Positions 33,249 to 41,191 of a DNA stretch of 64,000 bases are shown here, piece after piece (within the stretch, counting starts at the first letter, position 1; every line of letters begins with the position of its first letter). Made by a program: the position numbers and the translations under genes. The stretch lies in assembly GCF_001905095.1 (NCBI RefSeq), contig NZ_LWLS01000083.1, forward strand, positions 1 through 64,000. The letters run 5' to 3'. Under the pieces are notes generated by a model. That model worked only from the letters and a program-made list of their open reading frames with translations. It was not told where the DNA came from and did not search any database. Source of the stretch: Micromonospora sp. CB01531 (GTDB taxonomy: Bacteria; Actinomycetota; Actinomycetes; Mycobacteriales; Micromonosporaceae).

Positions 33249-34322
33249 GTGACTGTCGCGTTGGTGACCGGTTCCGGCGGTCTGATCGGCTCTGAGGCGG
33301 CCCGGCACTTCGCGGGCCTCGGTCTCGATGTGGTCGGTATCGACAACGACATGCGGCGGTACTTCTTCGGCGAGGACGGCTCGACATCCTGGAGCCTGGA
33401 CCGGCTTGCCGCCGAACTGGGCAGCGCCTACACCCACTACGCGGTGGACATCCGGGACCGGGACGGCCTGGAGCAGGTCTTCAAGAAGTACGGCTCGGAC
33501 ATCGGCGTCGTGATCCACAGCGCCGCACAGCCGAGCCACGACTGGGCCGCCAAGGAGCCGTACACCGACTTCGACGTGAACGCCGGCGGCACCCTCAATG
33601 TGCTGGAGAACACCCGCCGGCACGCCATCGAGGCGCCCTTCATCCACTGCTCGACCAACAAGGTCTACGGCGACCGCCCGAACAGCCTGCCCCTGGTCGA
33701 GCTGGAGACCCGGTACGAACTGCCCGAGGACCACCCCTACCACCAGGGCATCACCGAGGACATGTCGATCGACGAGTCGCTGCATTCGGTCTTCGGCGCC
33801 TCGAAGGTGGCCGCCGACGTGATGGTCCAGGAGTACGGCCGGTACTTCGACATGAGGACCGCCTGCTTCCGGGGCGGCACGCTAACCGGCCCGGCCCACT
33901 CGGCGGCCGAGCTGCACGGCTTCCTGGCCTACCTGATGCGCTGCGTCATGGAGGGCCGGACGTACAACCTCTTCGGCTACAAGGGCAAGATGGTCCGGGA
34001 CGCGATCCACTCCCGGGACGTGCTGACCGCATTCGAGGCGTTCTTCCGCGAGCCACGGTCGGCCCAGGTCTACAACCTGGGTGGCGGCCGGCACTCGAAC
34101 ACCTCGCACATCGAGGCGTTCCGGATCGCCGAGGAGATCACCGGCCACGAGGCGAAGATCAACTATGTCGAACAGGCCCGCACCGGCGACCACCAGTGGT
34201 ATGTCAGTAGCATGGCCCGGTTCGAGGAGCACTACCCGAACTGGAAGATCACCTACGACGTGCCGATGATCCTCCGCGAGATCTACGACGCGAACGTCGA
34301 CAAGTGGGTGCCGAAGGCATGA
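33249..34322 (+). CDS. NAD-dependent epimerase homologue (CDP-paratose/tyvelose 2-epimerase-like)
   Basis: The 357-residue SDR has the Rossmann motif TGSGGLIGSEAARHFA, GIDNDMRRYFFGEDGS and STNKVYGD, matching the CDP-paratose/tyvelose 2-epimerase-like group. It would act on a nucleotide sugar for a surface polymer. The catalytic YxxxK reads FGASK (Phe182, Lys186), so the active-site Tyr is replaced. Start: GTG 33249 follows AGGAG by 6 nt; the ATG at 33213 lacks a good site. It is coupled to the next gene (ATGA). Confidence 0.78.
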   Translation: MTVALVTGSGGLIGSEAARHFAGLGLDVVGIDNDMRRYFFGEDGSTSWSLDRLAAELGSAYTHYAVDIRDRDGLEQVFKKYGSDIGVVIHSAAQPSHDWAAKEPYTDFDVNAGGTLNVLENTRRHAIEAPFIHCSTNKVYGDRPNSLPLVELETRYELPEDHPYHQGITEDMSIDESLHSVFGASKVAADVMVQEYGRYFDMRTACFRGGTLTGPAHSAAELHGFLAYLMRCVMEGRTYNLFGYKGKMVRDAIHSRDVLTAFEAFFREPRSAQVYNLGGGRHSNTSHIEAFRIAEEITGHEAKINYVEQARTGDHQWYVSSMARFEEHYPNWKITYDVPMILREIYDANVDKWVPKA

Positions 34323-35128
34323 CCACTGGCAGCACCAAGCGGAACGTGCTCGGCGTACTCGTCGACGCGACCGACTACGCCCGGGCGACCGAGGCGGTGG
34401 TTGTGGCGGCGCAGGAGCGTCGTCCGCTGGCGCTGACCGCGCTGGCCGTGCACGGCGTGATGACCGGGGTGCTCGACCCGGCGCACAACGCCCGGCTCAA
34501 CGCGTTCGACGTGGTCACCCCGGACGGGCAGCCGGTCCGCTGGGCGCTCAACCTGCTGTACGGCGCCGGTCTCACCGACCGGGTCTACGGCCCGGAGCTC
34601 ACCCTCCGGGTGCTCGCCCGGTTCGCCGACGAGGGACTGCCGGTCTACCTGTACGGCTCCACCGAGGCAACCCTGTCCCGGCTGGTCCCGGCCCTCGAGC
34701 GGAAGTTTCCGGCGCTGAAGATCGCCGGAGTCGAGCCGTCCAAGTTCCGGTCCCTGCAGCCGGGCGAGGATGCCGAGATCGCCGACCGGATCAAGGCCAG
34801 CGGCGCCCGGCTGGTCCTGGTCGGGCTGGGCTGCCCGCGCCAGGAGGTCTTCACGTACGCCATGCGCCCGCTGCTGGACATGCCGCTGATGGCGGTCGGC
34901 GCGGCGTTCGACTACCACGCCGGCCTGCTCCGCAACCCGCCGCCGTGGATGCAGCGGGTCGGGCTGGAGTGGTTCTGGCGGCTCGGGCTGGAGCCGAAGC
35001 GGCTCTGGCGCCGGTACGTGATCCTCAACCCGGCCTACCTGGCCCGGCTGACCGCGCAGAAGACCGGCCTGTGGAAGGCGGCCCCGCCGGCACCGGCCAC
35101 CCAGCGCCCCGCCGGCTTCGACGTCTGA
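34319..35128 (+). CDS. WecG/TagA/CpsF-family glycosyltransferase
   Basis: The 269-residue GT26-type protein starts with NVLGVLVDATDYARATE and carries VVTPDGQPVRWALNLL, RVYGPELTLRVL and VGLGCPRQEVF, the family landmarks, followed by VGAAFDYHAG. It probably transfers N-acetylmannosamine or a related sugar to a polyprenyl-linked acceptor for a wall polymer. It overlaps the epimerase stop by ATGA. No TM segments are present, so it is probably peripheral at the inner face. Confidence 0.82.
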   Translation: MTTGSTKRNVLGVLVDATDYARATEAVVVAAQERRPLALTALAVHGVMTGVLDPAHNARLNAFDVVTPDGQPVRWALNLLYGAGLTDRVYGPELTLRVLARFADEGLPVYLYGSTEATLSRLVPALERKFPALKIAGVEPSKFRSLQPGEDAEIADRIKASGARLVLVGLGCPRQEVFTYAMRPLLDMPLMAVGAAFDYHAGLLRNPPPWMQRVGLEWFWRLGLEPKRLWRRYVILNPAYLARLTAQKTGLWKAAPPAPATQRPAGFDV

Positions 35129-35174
35129 CGCCGGAATCAGTCCGCCGGCACCTCAAGCAGGAGCCGGCAACGAC

Positions 35175-35206
35175 GTCCGGCGGCCACCGAGAGGTGACCG
35201 CCGGAC
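35175..35206. terminator. Hairpin between the glycosyltransferase and the subtilisin
   Basis: GTCCGGCGGCCAC (35175-35187) against GTGACCGCCGGAC (35194-35206), one mismatch, between convergent genes. Confidence 0.75.
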
Positions 35207-35224
35207 GCCGGTGGGAAGGTTGGC

Positions 35225-37210
35225 TCAGGAGACGTTGACCGCGGTGTCGTCGATCACGAAGGACGTCTGCAGGGAGATGTCCTCGCTGCCGGTGAACTTC
35301 AGCGTGACAGTCTGCCCGGCGTACGCGGCCAGGGAGAACGACTTCTGGCTGTACCCGGTGGCCTTGTTCAGGTTCGAGTAGGTCGCCAGGGTCGCCAGCA
35401 CCGTCCCGGACGAGTTGAGCACCTGCACCCGCAGCGTGTCGTACGCCGTGGTGGTGGTCGACTCGGCGCTGTCGATGTGCAGCCAGAAGCTGAAGTTGTA
35501 CGACGAGCAGCCGGCCGGCAGGCTCACCGCCTGCGACAGCGTGTCGGTGTGTGTGGTGCCGTAACCGTCCAGCCACGCGTTCCAGGTCCCGCCGTGGGTC
35601 GGCTGGCCACTGGCGCCGTACTGGCCGATGACGCCGGACGAGGCCGCCCAGACCGTGTTACCCGACTCGAAGCCGGGGTTGCCCAGCTTCTGCCCGGCAC
35701 CCGTGCAGCCACCACCGCTGCCCACGGTGAGCGTGTAGGTCGCCGTTTTCGTGCCCGACGCGGCCGTACCGCTGATCGTCACCGGGTAGCTGCCGGCCGG
35801 GGTGCTGGTCGACGTGGTGATGGTGAGGGTGGAGGAGCCGCCGGAGGTCACCGTGGCCGGGTTGAACGAGGCGCTGGCGCCGGTCGGCAGGCCGCTCGCG
35901 GAGAGGCTGACCGACTGGGCCGAGCCGCTGGTGGTGGCGGTGCTGACGGTGGCCGTCAACGAGCCGCCCGGTGCGGTGGAGCCGGACGTCGGCGACACCG
36001 AGACGGAGAAGTCGTTGGTCGGCGTGCCGTTGACCACGTAGAGCAGCTTGTTGGGTGAGCCGGTCCCCGGGTTGGTCACCACGCCACTGGTGGCGTTGTT
36101 CACCAGGTAGTCGCGGACCTGCTGGGGCGTCCAGGACGGGTTGGCGCTGGCCACCAGCGCCGCCGCGCCGACCACGTGCGGGGTCGCCATCGACGTACCG
36201 CTGATCGTGTTGCTGGCGGTGTCGCTGGTGTTCCAGGCGGAGGTGATCGACGAGCCCGGCGCGAAGATGTCCAGGCAGGTGCCGATGTTGGAGAACGACG
36301 AGCGGGCGTCGGTACTGGTCGTCGAGCCGACCGTGATCGCCTCGGTGACCCGCGCCGGCGAGGTGTTGCAGGCGTTCGCACCGTTGTCGTTGCCGGCCGC
36401 CAGGCCGTAGGTGATGCCGGCGTTGATCGAGTTGCGCACCGCCGTGTCGAGGGTCGTGTCCACACCGCCGCCGAGGCTCATGTTGGCCACCGCGGGCTTG
36501 ACCGCGTTCTGAGTCACCCAGTTGACACCGGAGACGACCCCGGCGGTAGTGCCGCTGCCGGCGCAGTTGAGCACCTTGACCGCGATCAGCTGCACGCCCT
36601 TGGCCACCCCGTACGACGAACCGCCGACGGTGCCCGCGACGTGGGTGCCGTGGCCGTTGCAGTCGGTGTTGTTGCTGTCGACGGTGTTGGTGCCCCAGCT
36701 GGCCCGGCCGCCGAAGTCGCTGTGCGTGGTCCGGATGCCGGTGTCGATGATGTACGCCCGGACGTTGGTGGCCGTGTTCGGGTAGGTGTATGAGCTGTTC
36801 AGCGGCAGGTTCCGCTGGTCGATCCGGTCCAGGCCCCAGGACGGCGGGTTGGTCTGGGTGCCGGCGATCGAGATGACGTGATTCTGTTCCACGTACGCCA
36901 CGGCCGAATCGGCAGCGATCCGCGCGGCGGCCGGTGCACCGACCCGGATCTCGAAGCCGCGCAGCGCGGCCGTCCAGGTCCGCGCGACGCTGCCGCCGTG
37001 CCGGGCGGTCAGCCGCTGCGCGGTGTCGCCGACGCCCGTGGCCGCGACGACGCTGTCCTTGAGAACGACGAGGTAGCTGTCGGCCACTGCGGTGGCACCG
37101 CCAGCGTTCCGGATCACTCCGCTGGGTTCGGCGGCCAGTGCGGGGGTGGCCACCGTGATCATTGCCAAGGCGGTTACGCCGACGAGTACGGACCTGTGTG
37201 GGAGACCCAT
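35225..37210 (-). CDS. Secreted subtilisin-like serine protease (S8)
   Basis: The 661-residue protein has a signal peptide (VGVTALAMITVATPALA), an inhibitor-like propeptide (I9, about residues 38-118), and the S8 catalytic domain (about 125-400) with Asp156 (IIDTGI), His187 (GHGTHVAG) and Ser340 (GTSMATPH). Ig-like beta repeats follow (about 410-500), then a C-terminal beta-sandwich (NPGFESG start, about 515-661) that resembles a carbohydrate- or MAM-like adhesion module. It is probably a secreted protein-degrading enzyme. ATG 37210 follows GGAGG; the longer upstream frame has no signal peptide start. Confidence 0.9.
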   Translation of the reverse strand: MGLPHRSVLVGVTALAMITVATPALAAEPSGVIRNAGGATAVADSYLVVLKDSVVAATGVGDTAQRLTARHGGSVARTWTAALRGFEIRVGAPAAARIAADSAVAYVEQNHVISIAGTQTNPPSWGLDRIDQRNLPLNSSYTYPNTATNVRAYIIDTGIRTTHSDFGGRASWGTNTVDSNNTDCNGHGTHVAGTVGGSSYGVAKGVQLIAVKVLNCAGSGTTAGVVSGVNWVTQNAVKPAVANMSLGGGVDTTLDTAVRNSINAGITYGLAAGNDNGANACNTSPARVTEAITVGSTTSTDARSSFSNIGTCLDIFAPGSSITSAWNTSDTASNTISGTSMATPHVVGAAALVASANPSWTPQQVRDYLVNNATSGVVTNPGTGSPNKLLYVVNGTPTNDFSVSVSPTSGSTAPGGSLTATVSTATTSGSAQSVSLSASGLPTGASASFNPATVTSGGSSTLTITTSTSTPAGSYPVTISGTAASGTKTATYTLTVGSGGGCTGAGQKLGNPGFESGNTVWAASSGVIGQYGASGQPTHGGTWNAWLDGYGTTHTDTLSQAVSLPAGCSSYNFSFWLHIDSAESTTTTAYDTLRVQVLNSSGTVLATLATYSNLNKATGYSQKSFSLAAYAGQTVTLKFTGSEDISLQTSFVIDDTAVNVS

Positions 37211-37424
37211 CTCCCTACCTCCCTCCGACCGGCGCAGGTCGGCCCGCCGGGGACAGGCAGATCGACGTCGACCGATCGAGAAGAGGCTAGATCGAGGAGT
37301 CGCCAATGTGAAGATGTCGAATTCTCAATAACGCTGATGGGATGGCCCCTACGGGACGAGGTACGGGGCCAACCGGGGTCGTGCCCCGATTCGATGCCGG
37401 CCGAACTGGGCAAGGCTGAGAGAC

Positions 37425-38051
37425 ATGGACGACCATCTCGCCGTGCTGCTCCCCGTCGCCGCCGTCTGGCTGGCCGCCGGGGTCGTCGCGGACGGACTGC
37501 CCCGGCTGGACCGCGCCCGCGCCCTGCGCCGACGTACCGGATGGTTGTCCGGGCTGACCCTGGCCGGCCTGGTGCTGACGGCGACGGTGCTGATCCTGGG
37601 CCTGCAGAGCGCCGGGACGACGCCAATCGACCGCGCCGCCGGCGCCCTCACCCTCGCCGCGGCCCCGGCGCTGGTCGTCGCGGTCTGCACGGTCCGGCGG
37701 GTACGGCGGCTACGGGCCGGCGCGGGTGCCTTCACCGCCGCACCGGACACCCCGGCCCCGCACGGGCTGCGCGCCGCCGCGGCGCACCCGCTGATCGGGC
37801 TTCCGCTTCAGGTGACCGCGCTCGCCGTCGTCTCGGCCGTGGTCTCGGCCGCGGGCGTCGACCTGCTCGCGACCCCCGCCGTGGCCGGCCCGGCGATCAC
37901 CGTCGGCGTGCTCGGCGTCCTCGCGATCGGGGTACGCCACGCGTTGCGACACAACCGGCTCGCCGAGCGGGCGCAGCCGCTGGCCACGATGCCGGCGCAG
38001 CCGCCGGCGGCCCCGAGGTCAGCGCGAGCGGCTGGCCCCCTGCACGTATAG
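37425..38051 (+). CDS. Unidentified multi-pass membrane protein
   Basis: The 208-residue protein has about five hydrophobic segments (for example LAVLLPVAAVWLAAGVVADG near the start and LTLAGLVLTATVLILGLQS) separated by basic loops (CTVRRVRRLRAG). No motif of a known family is seen. The tail overlaps the 3' end of the convergent gene at 38019-38420 by 33 bp. The GC-rich third positions support coding. Confidence 0.6.
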   Translation: MDDHLAVLLPVAAVWLAAGVVADGLPRLDRARALRRRTGWLSGLTLAGLVLTATVLILGLQSAGTTPIDRAAGALTLAAAPALVVAVCTVRRVRRLRAGAGAFTAAPDTPAPHGLRAAAAHPLIGLPLQVTALAVVSAVVSAAGVDLLATPAVAGPAITVGVLGVLAIGVRHALRHNRLAERAQPLATMPAQPPAAPRSARAAGPLHV

Positions 38052-38420
38052 CAGTTCGAGGATCGCCCGGGTCGCCTCGAACCAGCGGTCCAGCCAACCG
38101 GGCGGCGGCACGCTGCCCCGCGGGGGCAGTTCCATCAGCAGGCCGCGCAGCAGCGGATGGTCCGCCAGGGACTCGGCCGGCTCCAACGGCCAGCCGGCCG
38201 GCGGGAACGACGGTTCGGTGAGCGGGTTCGGATCCAGCGACGGCAGGGAGAGCGGCGGGGAGCTCTGCTCCGGGGCGTCGCCTTCCCGGCCCCCGATCTC
38301 GGTGTCGGTGGAGACCACCTCGGTGAGGACGGTGTCCCGACGCGCCCCGCGGTACTTGCCACCGAACCGCTCCGGCTTGCCGGGGCCGTTGGTGAGGTTC
38401 TCTGAACCGATCGTCGTCAT
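38019..38420 (-). CDS. Small acidic protein of unknown function
   Basis: The 133-residue protein begins MTTIGSENLTNGPGK, is rich in Pro, Ser and Glu, and has a hydrophobic C-terminal stretch (ATRAILELLYVQGASRSR). Codon third positions are strongly GC-biased, supporting coding. No family was recognised. It overlaps the convergent membrane gene by 33 bp and lies after the XRE/DUF397 pair, separated from it by a terminator. It might be a regulated partner of the pair, but this is only positional. Confidence 0.55.
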   Translation of the reverse strand: MTTIGSENLTNGPGKPERFGGKYRGARRDTVLTEVVSTDTEIGGREGDAPEQSSPPLSLPSLDPNPLTEPSFPPAGWPLEPAESLADHPLLRGLLMELPPRGSVPPPGWLDRWFEATRAILELLYVQGASRSR

Positions 38421-38520
38421 CCGTCTCGCCTGCCTCGTTCGGTTGCCGATCCGTGCGGTTCAACGAGGCGGAACGGAGCTGGCGACGGGTGGCCGGAGCG
38501 GGCCGGCCGGGAACACGGAA

Positions 38521-38554
38521 TGGTCCCGCCCGGCGACGCTGCCGGGCGGGACCA
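38521..38554. terminator. Terminator after the DUF397 gene
   Basis: A perfect 14-bp stem, TGGTCCCGCCCGGC against GCCGGGCGGGACCA, with a 6-nt loop. Confidence 0.88.
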
Positions 38555-38576
38555 TGCACGCGGTCCGGTCGCCGGA

Positions 38577-38804
38577 TCAGTCCCGGACGAACACACCGTT
38601 CCTGGCGCCGGCGACGAAGGCGTGCCAGTCGCCCGGGGCGAAGACCAGGGCGGGGCCCCTCTTGTCCTTCGAGTCCCGGACGCCGACCGCTCCGGTCACG
38701 TACGCGACCTCCACGCAGTTGTCACAATTCGGCCCGCTCTTGGAGCTCTTGAACCAGGTCGCCTGCGTCAGGTCCACGGGGAACTCCTTGGTCGCCATTT
38801 CCAC
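38577..38804 (-). CDS. DUF397 family protein, partner of the XRE regulator
   Basis: The 75-residue protein has the DUF397 pattern WFKSSKSGPNCDNCVEVAY, then GVRDSKDKRGPALVFAPGDWHAFV. In actinobacteria DUF397 proteins are encoded beside XRE/DUF5753 regulators and usually act in the same regulatory pair; the molecular role is poorly known. GTG at 38804 follows GAGGAG by 5 nt; an ATG two codons later is possible. The start lies inside the upstream gene (overlap 37 bp), indicating coupling. Confidence 0.88.
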   Translation of the reverse strand: MEMATKEFPVDLTQATWFKSSKSGPNCDNCVEVAYVTGAVGVRDSKDKRGPALVFAPGDWHAFVAGARNGVFVRD

Positions 38805-39649
38805 AGTGGCTCCTCTGCCAGTTTTGCGATGTGTGCGATGGATTCCTCCGGGCGAATGGCAGCTGCTCGGATGTGATCGAAGATGAAGCTGTACTTCTGC
38901 AGTTCGTCGCTCTTCTCCAGGAAGAGCCCGCCCGTGGCGTTCTCCGCGTACACGACATCGGGATCACTCGGTTCGGGGAAGCTGAGGATCGTGAAGGTCC
39001 CGTCCATGCCGGCGTGTGCGCCCGCCTCGAAGGGCAGGACCTGCAACGTCACGTTCGGCAGTTCGGCCACCTCCACCAGCCGGGTCAGTTGGCCACGCAT
39101 CACCGCGTCGCCGCCGACCGGCCGGCTCAGCACCGCCTCATCGAGCACCACCCACAGATCGACCGGATCGTCCTGAGTCAGCAACGACTGACGACCGAGG
39201 CGGACACGGACACGTTGTGCGACCTCCTCGGCGGTGAAGTCGGGCCGGGCGGCCCGAATCATCGCCGAGGCGTACTCCTCGGTCTCCAGCAGGCCCGGCA
39301 CGACCTGCTGCTCATACGCCCGGATCGAGCTGGCCGCCGCCTCCAGCCCCACGTACGCCCCGACCAGCACCGTGCTGTACGGGTGCCACCACCCTTTCTG
39401 CCGCGCCTCGCGAGCGATCTGCACCAGCTCGTCGCTCTCGGCACCGACCACCCCGTAGATGCGGAGCATGTCCCGCACGTCGCGGGGCGTGGCCGTGGTG
39501 TGGCCGGTCTCGATCCGGGAGATCTTGGAGGCCGAACACTCCAACTGCTCGGCGACCACCTCGATGGTGATGCCGGCGGCCTCCCGCTGGCGGCGGAGTT
39601 CCGCCCCCAGCCGTCGACGCCGGATGGTCGGGCTGCGCCGCTCGCTCAC
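38768..39649 (-). CDS. XRE-family transcriptional regulator with DUF5753
   Basis: The 293-residue protein has an N-terminal helix-turn-helix (residues 10-70; LGAELRRQREAAGITIEVVAEQ, then CSASKISRIETGH) and a DUF5753 C-terminal domain (about 90-280; YEQQVVPGLLETEEYA, LWVVLDEAVLSRPVG, SFPEPSDPDVVYAE). This is the WhiJ/Scr1-type arrangement of regulators in sporulating actinobacteria. GTG at 39649 overlaps the stop of a short upstream frame (GTGA). A palindrome TGCAACTTGCA 340 bp upstream may be an operator. Confidence 0.88.
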   Translation of the reverse strand: MSERRSPTIRRRRLGAELRRQREAAGITIEVVAEQLECSASKISRIETGHTTATPRDVRDMLRIYGVVGAESDELVQIAREARQKGWWHPYSTVLVGAYVGLEAAASSIRAYEQQVVPGLLETEEYASAMIRAARPDFTAEEVAQRVRVRLGRQSLLTQDDPVDLWVVLDEAVLSRPVGGDAVMRGQLTRLVEVAELPNVTLQVLPFEAGAHAGMDGTFTILSFPEPSDPDVVYAENATGGLFLEKSDELQKYSFIFDHIRAAAIRPEESIAHIAKLAEEPLWKWRPRSSPWT

Positions 39650-39699
39650 GACGCCGCTCCGCGGCCCGCTGGACGGGGATGCTGCCTGCTCGTGCTCAC
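39646..39699 (-). CDS. Putative 17-residue upstream frame coupled to the XRE gene
   Basis: GTG at 39699 opens a frame of 17 codons (VSTSRQHPRPAGRGAAS) ending in TGA at 39648-39646, which overlaps the XRE GTG by GTGA. The GTG also overlaps the stop of the longer upstream frame. It may only be a coupling device; no peptide function is claimed. Confidence 0.3.
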   Translation of the reverse strand: MSTSRQHPRPAGRGAAS

Positions 39700-39779
39700 G
39701 CTGCCGCCTCGGTCCACTCCGCGGCGTCGCGACGCACCGCGCCGCCGAGCGTCACGGCTCGCTCGATCCGCTCGCTCAC
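39696..39779 (-). CDS. Putative 27-residue upstream frame before the XRE regulator
   Basis: GTG at 39779 has GGAGG 8 nt upstream and encodes VSERIERAVTLGGAVRRDAA followed by six residues, ending TGA at 39698-39696. The stop overlaps the next GTG. It starts with the same 12 bases (GTGAGCGAGCGG) as the XRE gene. Function unknown; it might be a translated leader. Confidence 0.35.
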   Translation of the reverse strand: MSERIERAVTLGGAVRRDAAEWTEAAA

Positions 39780-40357
39780 CCGACCACCTCCGGTCGATCG
39801 CGCCCGGTGCGACACCCGCCTGAGGCGCGGCCGTCGTACGGCGGGCGGTCGTTCGCGGCAGGGGGGTGATGCCGGTCGTCGACCGGCCGCGACGGGCGAA
39901 ACCGGCGTCCAGTGTGCCGTTTGGATGGCCCGCGCTTCAAGCGTCCCGTTCACGTGTCCTGCTCGCGTATCGGCAAAACTCGACGTGCAACTTGCATGAA
40001 GCACGCCACTGGTGCACTCTGTCGATATGGCACGGGTTACTCACCGTCTTCGCATGATCTCCCGGCGTGGTGATCCCACGAGGGGTGGGACGGCGGGAGG
40101 GGAGCCGTCCCGCGCCTCGCGACCTGCCCCGGGATGAAGACCCCGCCGCTGCACGCCAGCTTGGCTGCGGCGGTGGGAGCGGTAACCGGAAGCAGCCGGG
40201 TGATGGTCGGGCGTCGGCCCGTGACCGCGGGTACGACCCGACCAACACCACCACCTGATCAGCCGGCCCACGCGGCAGGACCCCGTCACCGGGCCGGACT
40301 TGTCCCCCAGATCAGCTTCCCCGCCGGCTCCCCGCCGGCCGATCCTCCCAGGAGCCC
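39780..40357. other. 578-bp gap without a convincing gene
   Basis: It contains the 5' regions of two divergent units: the XRE genes (minus) and the leader peptide at 40358 (plus). The stretch around 39960-40060 is AT-richer than the flanks and holds the palindrome at 39986. Several long frames overlap here, but none has a strong ribosome site or coding pattern. Confidence 0.5.
39986..39996. promoter_or_regulatory. Palindrome TGCAACTTGCA, candidate operator
   Basis: An 11-nt perfect palindrome (TGCAA-C-TTGCA) in the gene-free region upstream of the XRE/DUF397 genes, surrounded by less GC-rich DNA that could be a promoter. Which protein binds is not known. Confidence 0.4.
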
Positions 40358-40393
40358 ATGTGCTTCCCCGCTCCGGTGACGTACTGCAGGTGA
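40358..40393 (+). CDS. 11-residue leader peptide MCFPAPVTYCR
   Basis: ATG at 40358 follows AGGAG by 4 nt; the peptide MCFPAPVTYCR ends in TGA (40391-40393), which overlaps the next gene's start (AGGTGA: GTG at 40390). The overlap and ribosome site suggest a translated, coupled leader. Two Cys residues are present. It might be a regulatory leader or simply a translation initiator for the next gene. Confidence 0.5.
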   Translation: MCFPAPVTYCR

Positions 40394-40644
40394 CTCGCGC
40401 GGCGAGTGTCCAGTTCCTCCGACCGATCATGTTCCGGGTGATCCGGGTGCTCGACTGGCCGACCTACGACGGTTGGCTCTGGCTCGACGGCTACGAGTTG
40501 AACGCGGCGGGGGACGCGGTCAACCGAAGGTCGATCTTCGTACAGCAGGCGGGGCTGCGGCAGCTCCAGGCCGCGCCGACGCCACGTCCCCACACCGTAC
40601 GGACCCGACGGCCGGTCGTCCGGACTCCGGTCCGGGTCGGCTGA
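40390..40644 (+). CDS. Conserved small hypothetical protein (84 residues)
   Basis: The 84-residue protein begins VTRAASVQFLRPIMFRVIRV and contains DWPTYDGWLWLDGYEL and RRSIFVQQAGLRQL; the tail is basic. No signal peptide or TM helix is clear. It is similar to small proteins of unknown role in Micromonosporaceae (family knowledge, not searched). The GTG start at 40390 has no classical ribosome site of its own, but it is coupled to the leader peptide. Confidence 0.65.
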   Translation: MTRAASVQFLRPIMFRVIRVLDWPTYDGWLWLDGYELNAAGDAVNRRSIFVQQAGLRQLQAAPTPRPHTVRTRRPVVRTPVRVG

Positions 40645-40744
40645 CCTCCCGATTGCCGGGTCGCGGCAGCTGCCGCCGCCATAGAATCGGTACGCCCACC
40701 CCGGCGAAGTCTCCACCCCGCGCGTCCCGGACCCTGAACCTGGG

Positions 40745-41188
40745 ATGGTCATGGTCAATCTGCCCGCCGCGCGGCGGCACCACCGGTCCCGTATCGGCTT
40801 CACCTTCGGACTCCTGACGCTCCTCGGCGCCGCGACCGTACTCGCGCTCGTGGTCCGCCACCCCGCCTTCTCCTCCACCGACCAGTTGACCGAGCCGCAA
40901 CCGGCTCCGGAGATCACGGTGATCGGGGAGGGCAGCGCACCGCCCGCCGACCCGGAGGCGGAGCCGGGCTGGGCCGGTACGCCCCGGGCCGGCGCCTCGG
41001 GGACCGGCGCCGGTGCGCCGACCACCCCGGATCGGGCGGGGGGCGGCGGCGAGGGCGTACTGGCCGGCGCGGACGGCATGCGGAACGCGAGAGACCTCAG
41101 CCGGTCGCTGTTCTACTCGGGGCTGCTGGGCCTCGGCATCTCACTGGCCGGCCTGGGCCTGATCTGCACCAGACGCCGGCAGTGGTGA
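40745..41188 (+). CDS. Membrane protein with N- and C-terminal TM helices
   Basis: The 147-residue protein has a TM helix near residues 18-38 (GFTFGLLTLLGAATVLALVV), an extracytoplasmic Pro/Gly-rich region and a C-terminal TM helix (LFYSGLLGLGISLAGLGLI) ending in TRRRQW. The C-terminal helix and basic tail resemble a cell-wall sorting signal, but no LPxTG motif precedes it. Two in-frame ATGs (40745 and 40751) are equally possible starts. The function is unknown. Confidence 0.6.
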   Translation: MVMVNLPAARRHHRSRIGFTFGLLTLLGAATVLALVVRHPAFSSTDQLTEPQPAPEITVIGEGSAPPADPEAEPGWAGTPRAGASGTGAGAPTTPDRAGGGGEGVLAGADGMRNARDLSRSLFYSGLLGLGISLAGLGLICTRRRQW

Positions 41189-41191
41189 CGC

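Noticed and set aside
40041..40430. Minus-strand frame in the gap before the leader peptide
   Set aside because: Composition is Arg/Gly-rich with no ribosome site, and it crosses the leader and next gene.
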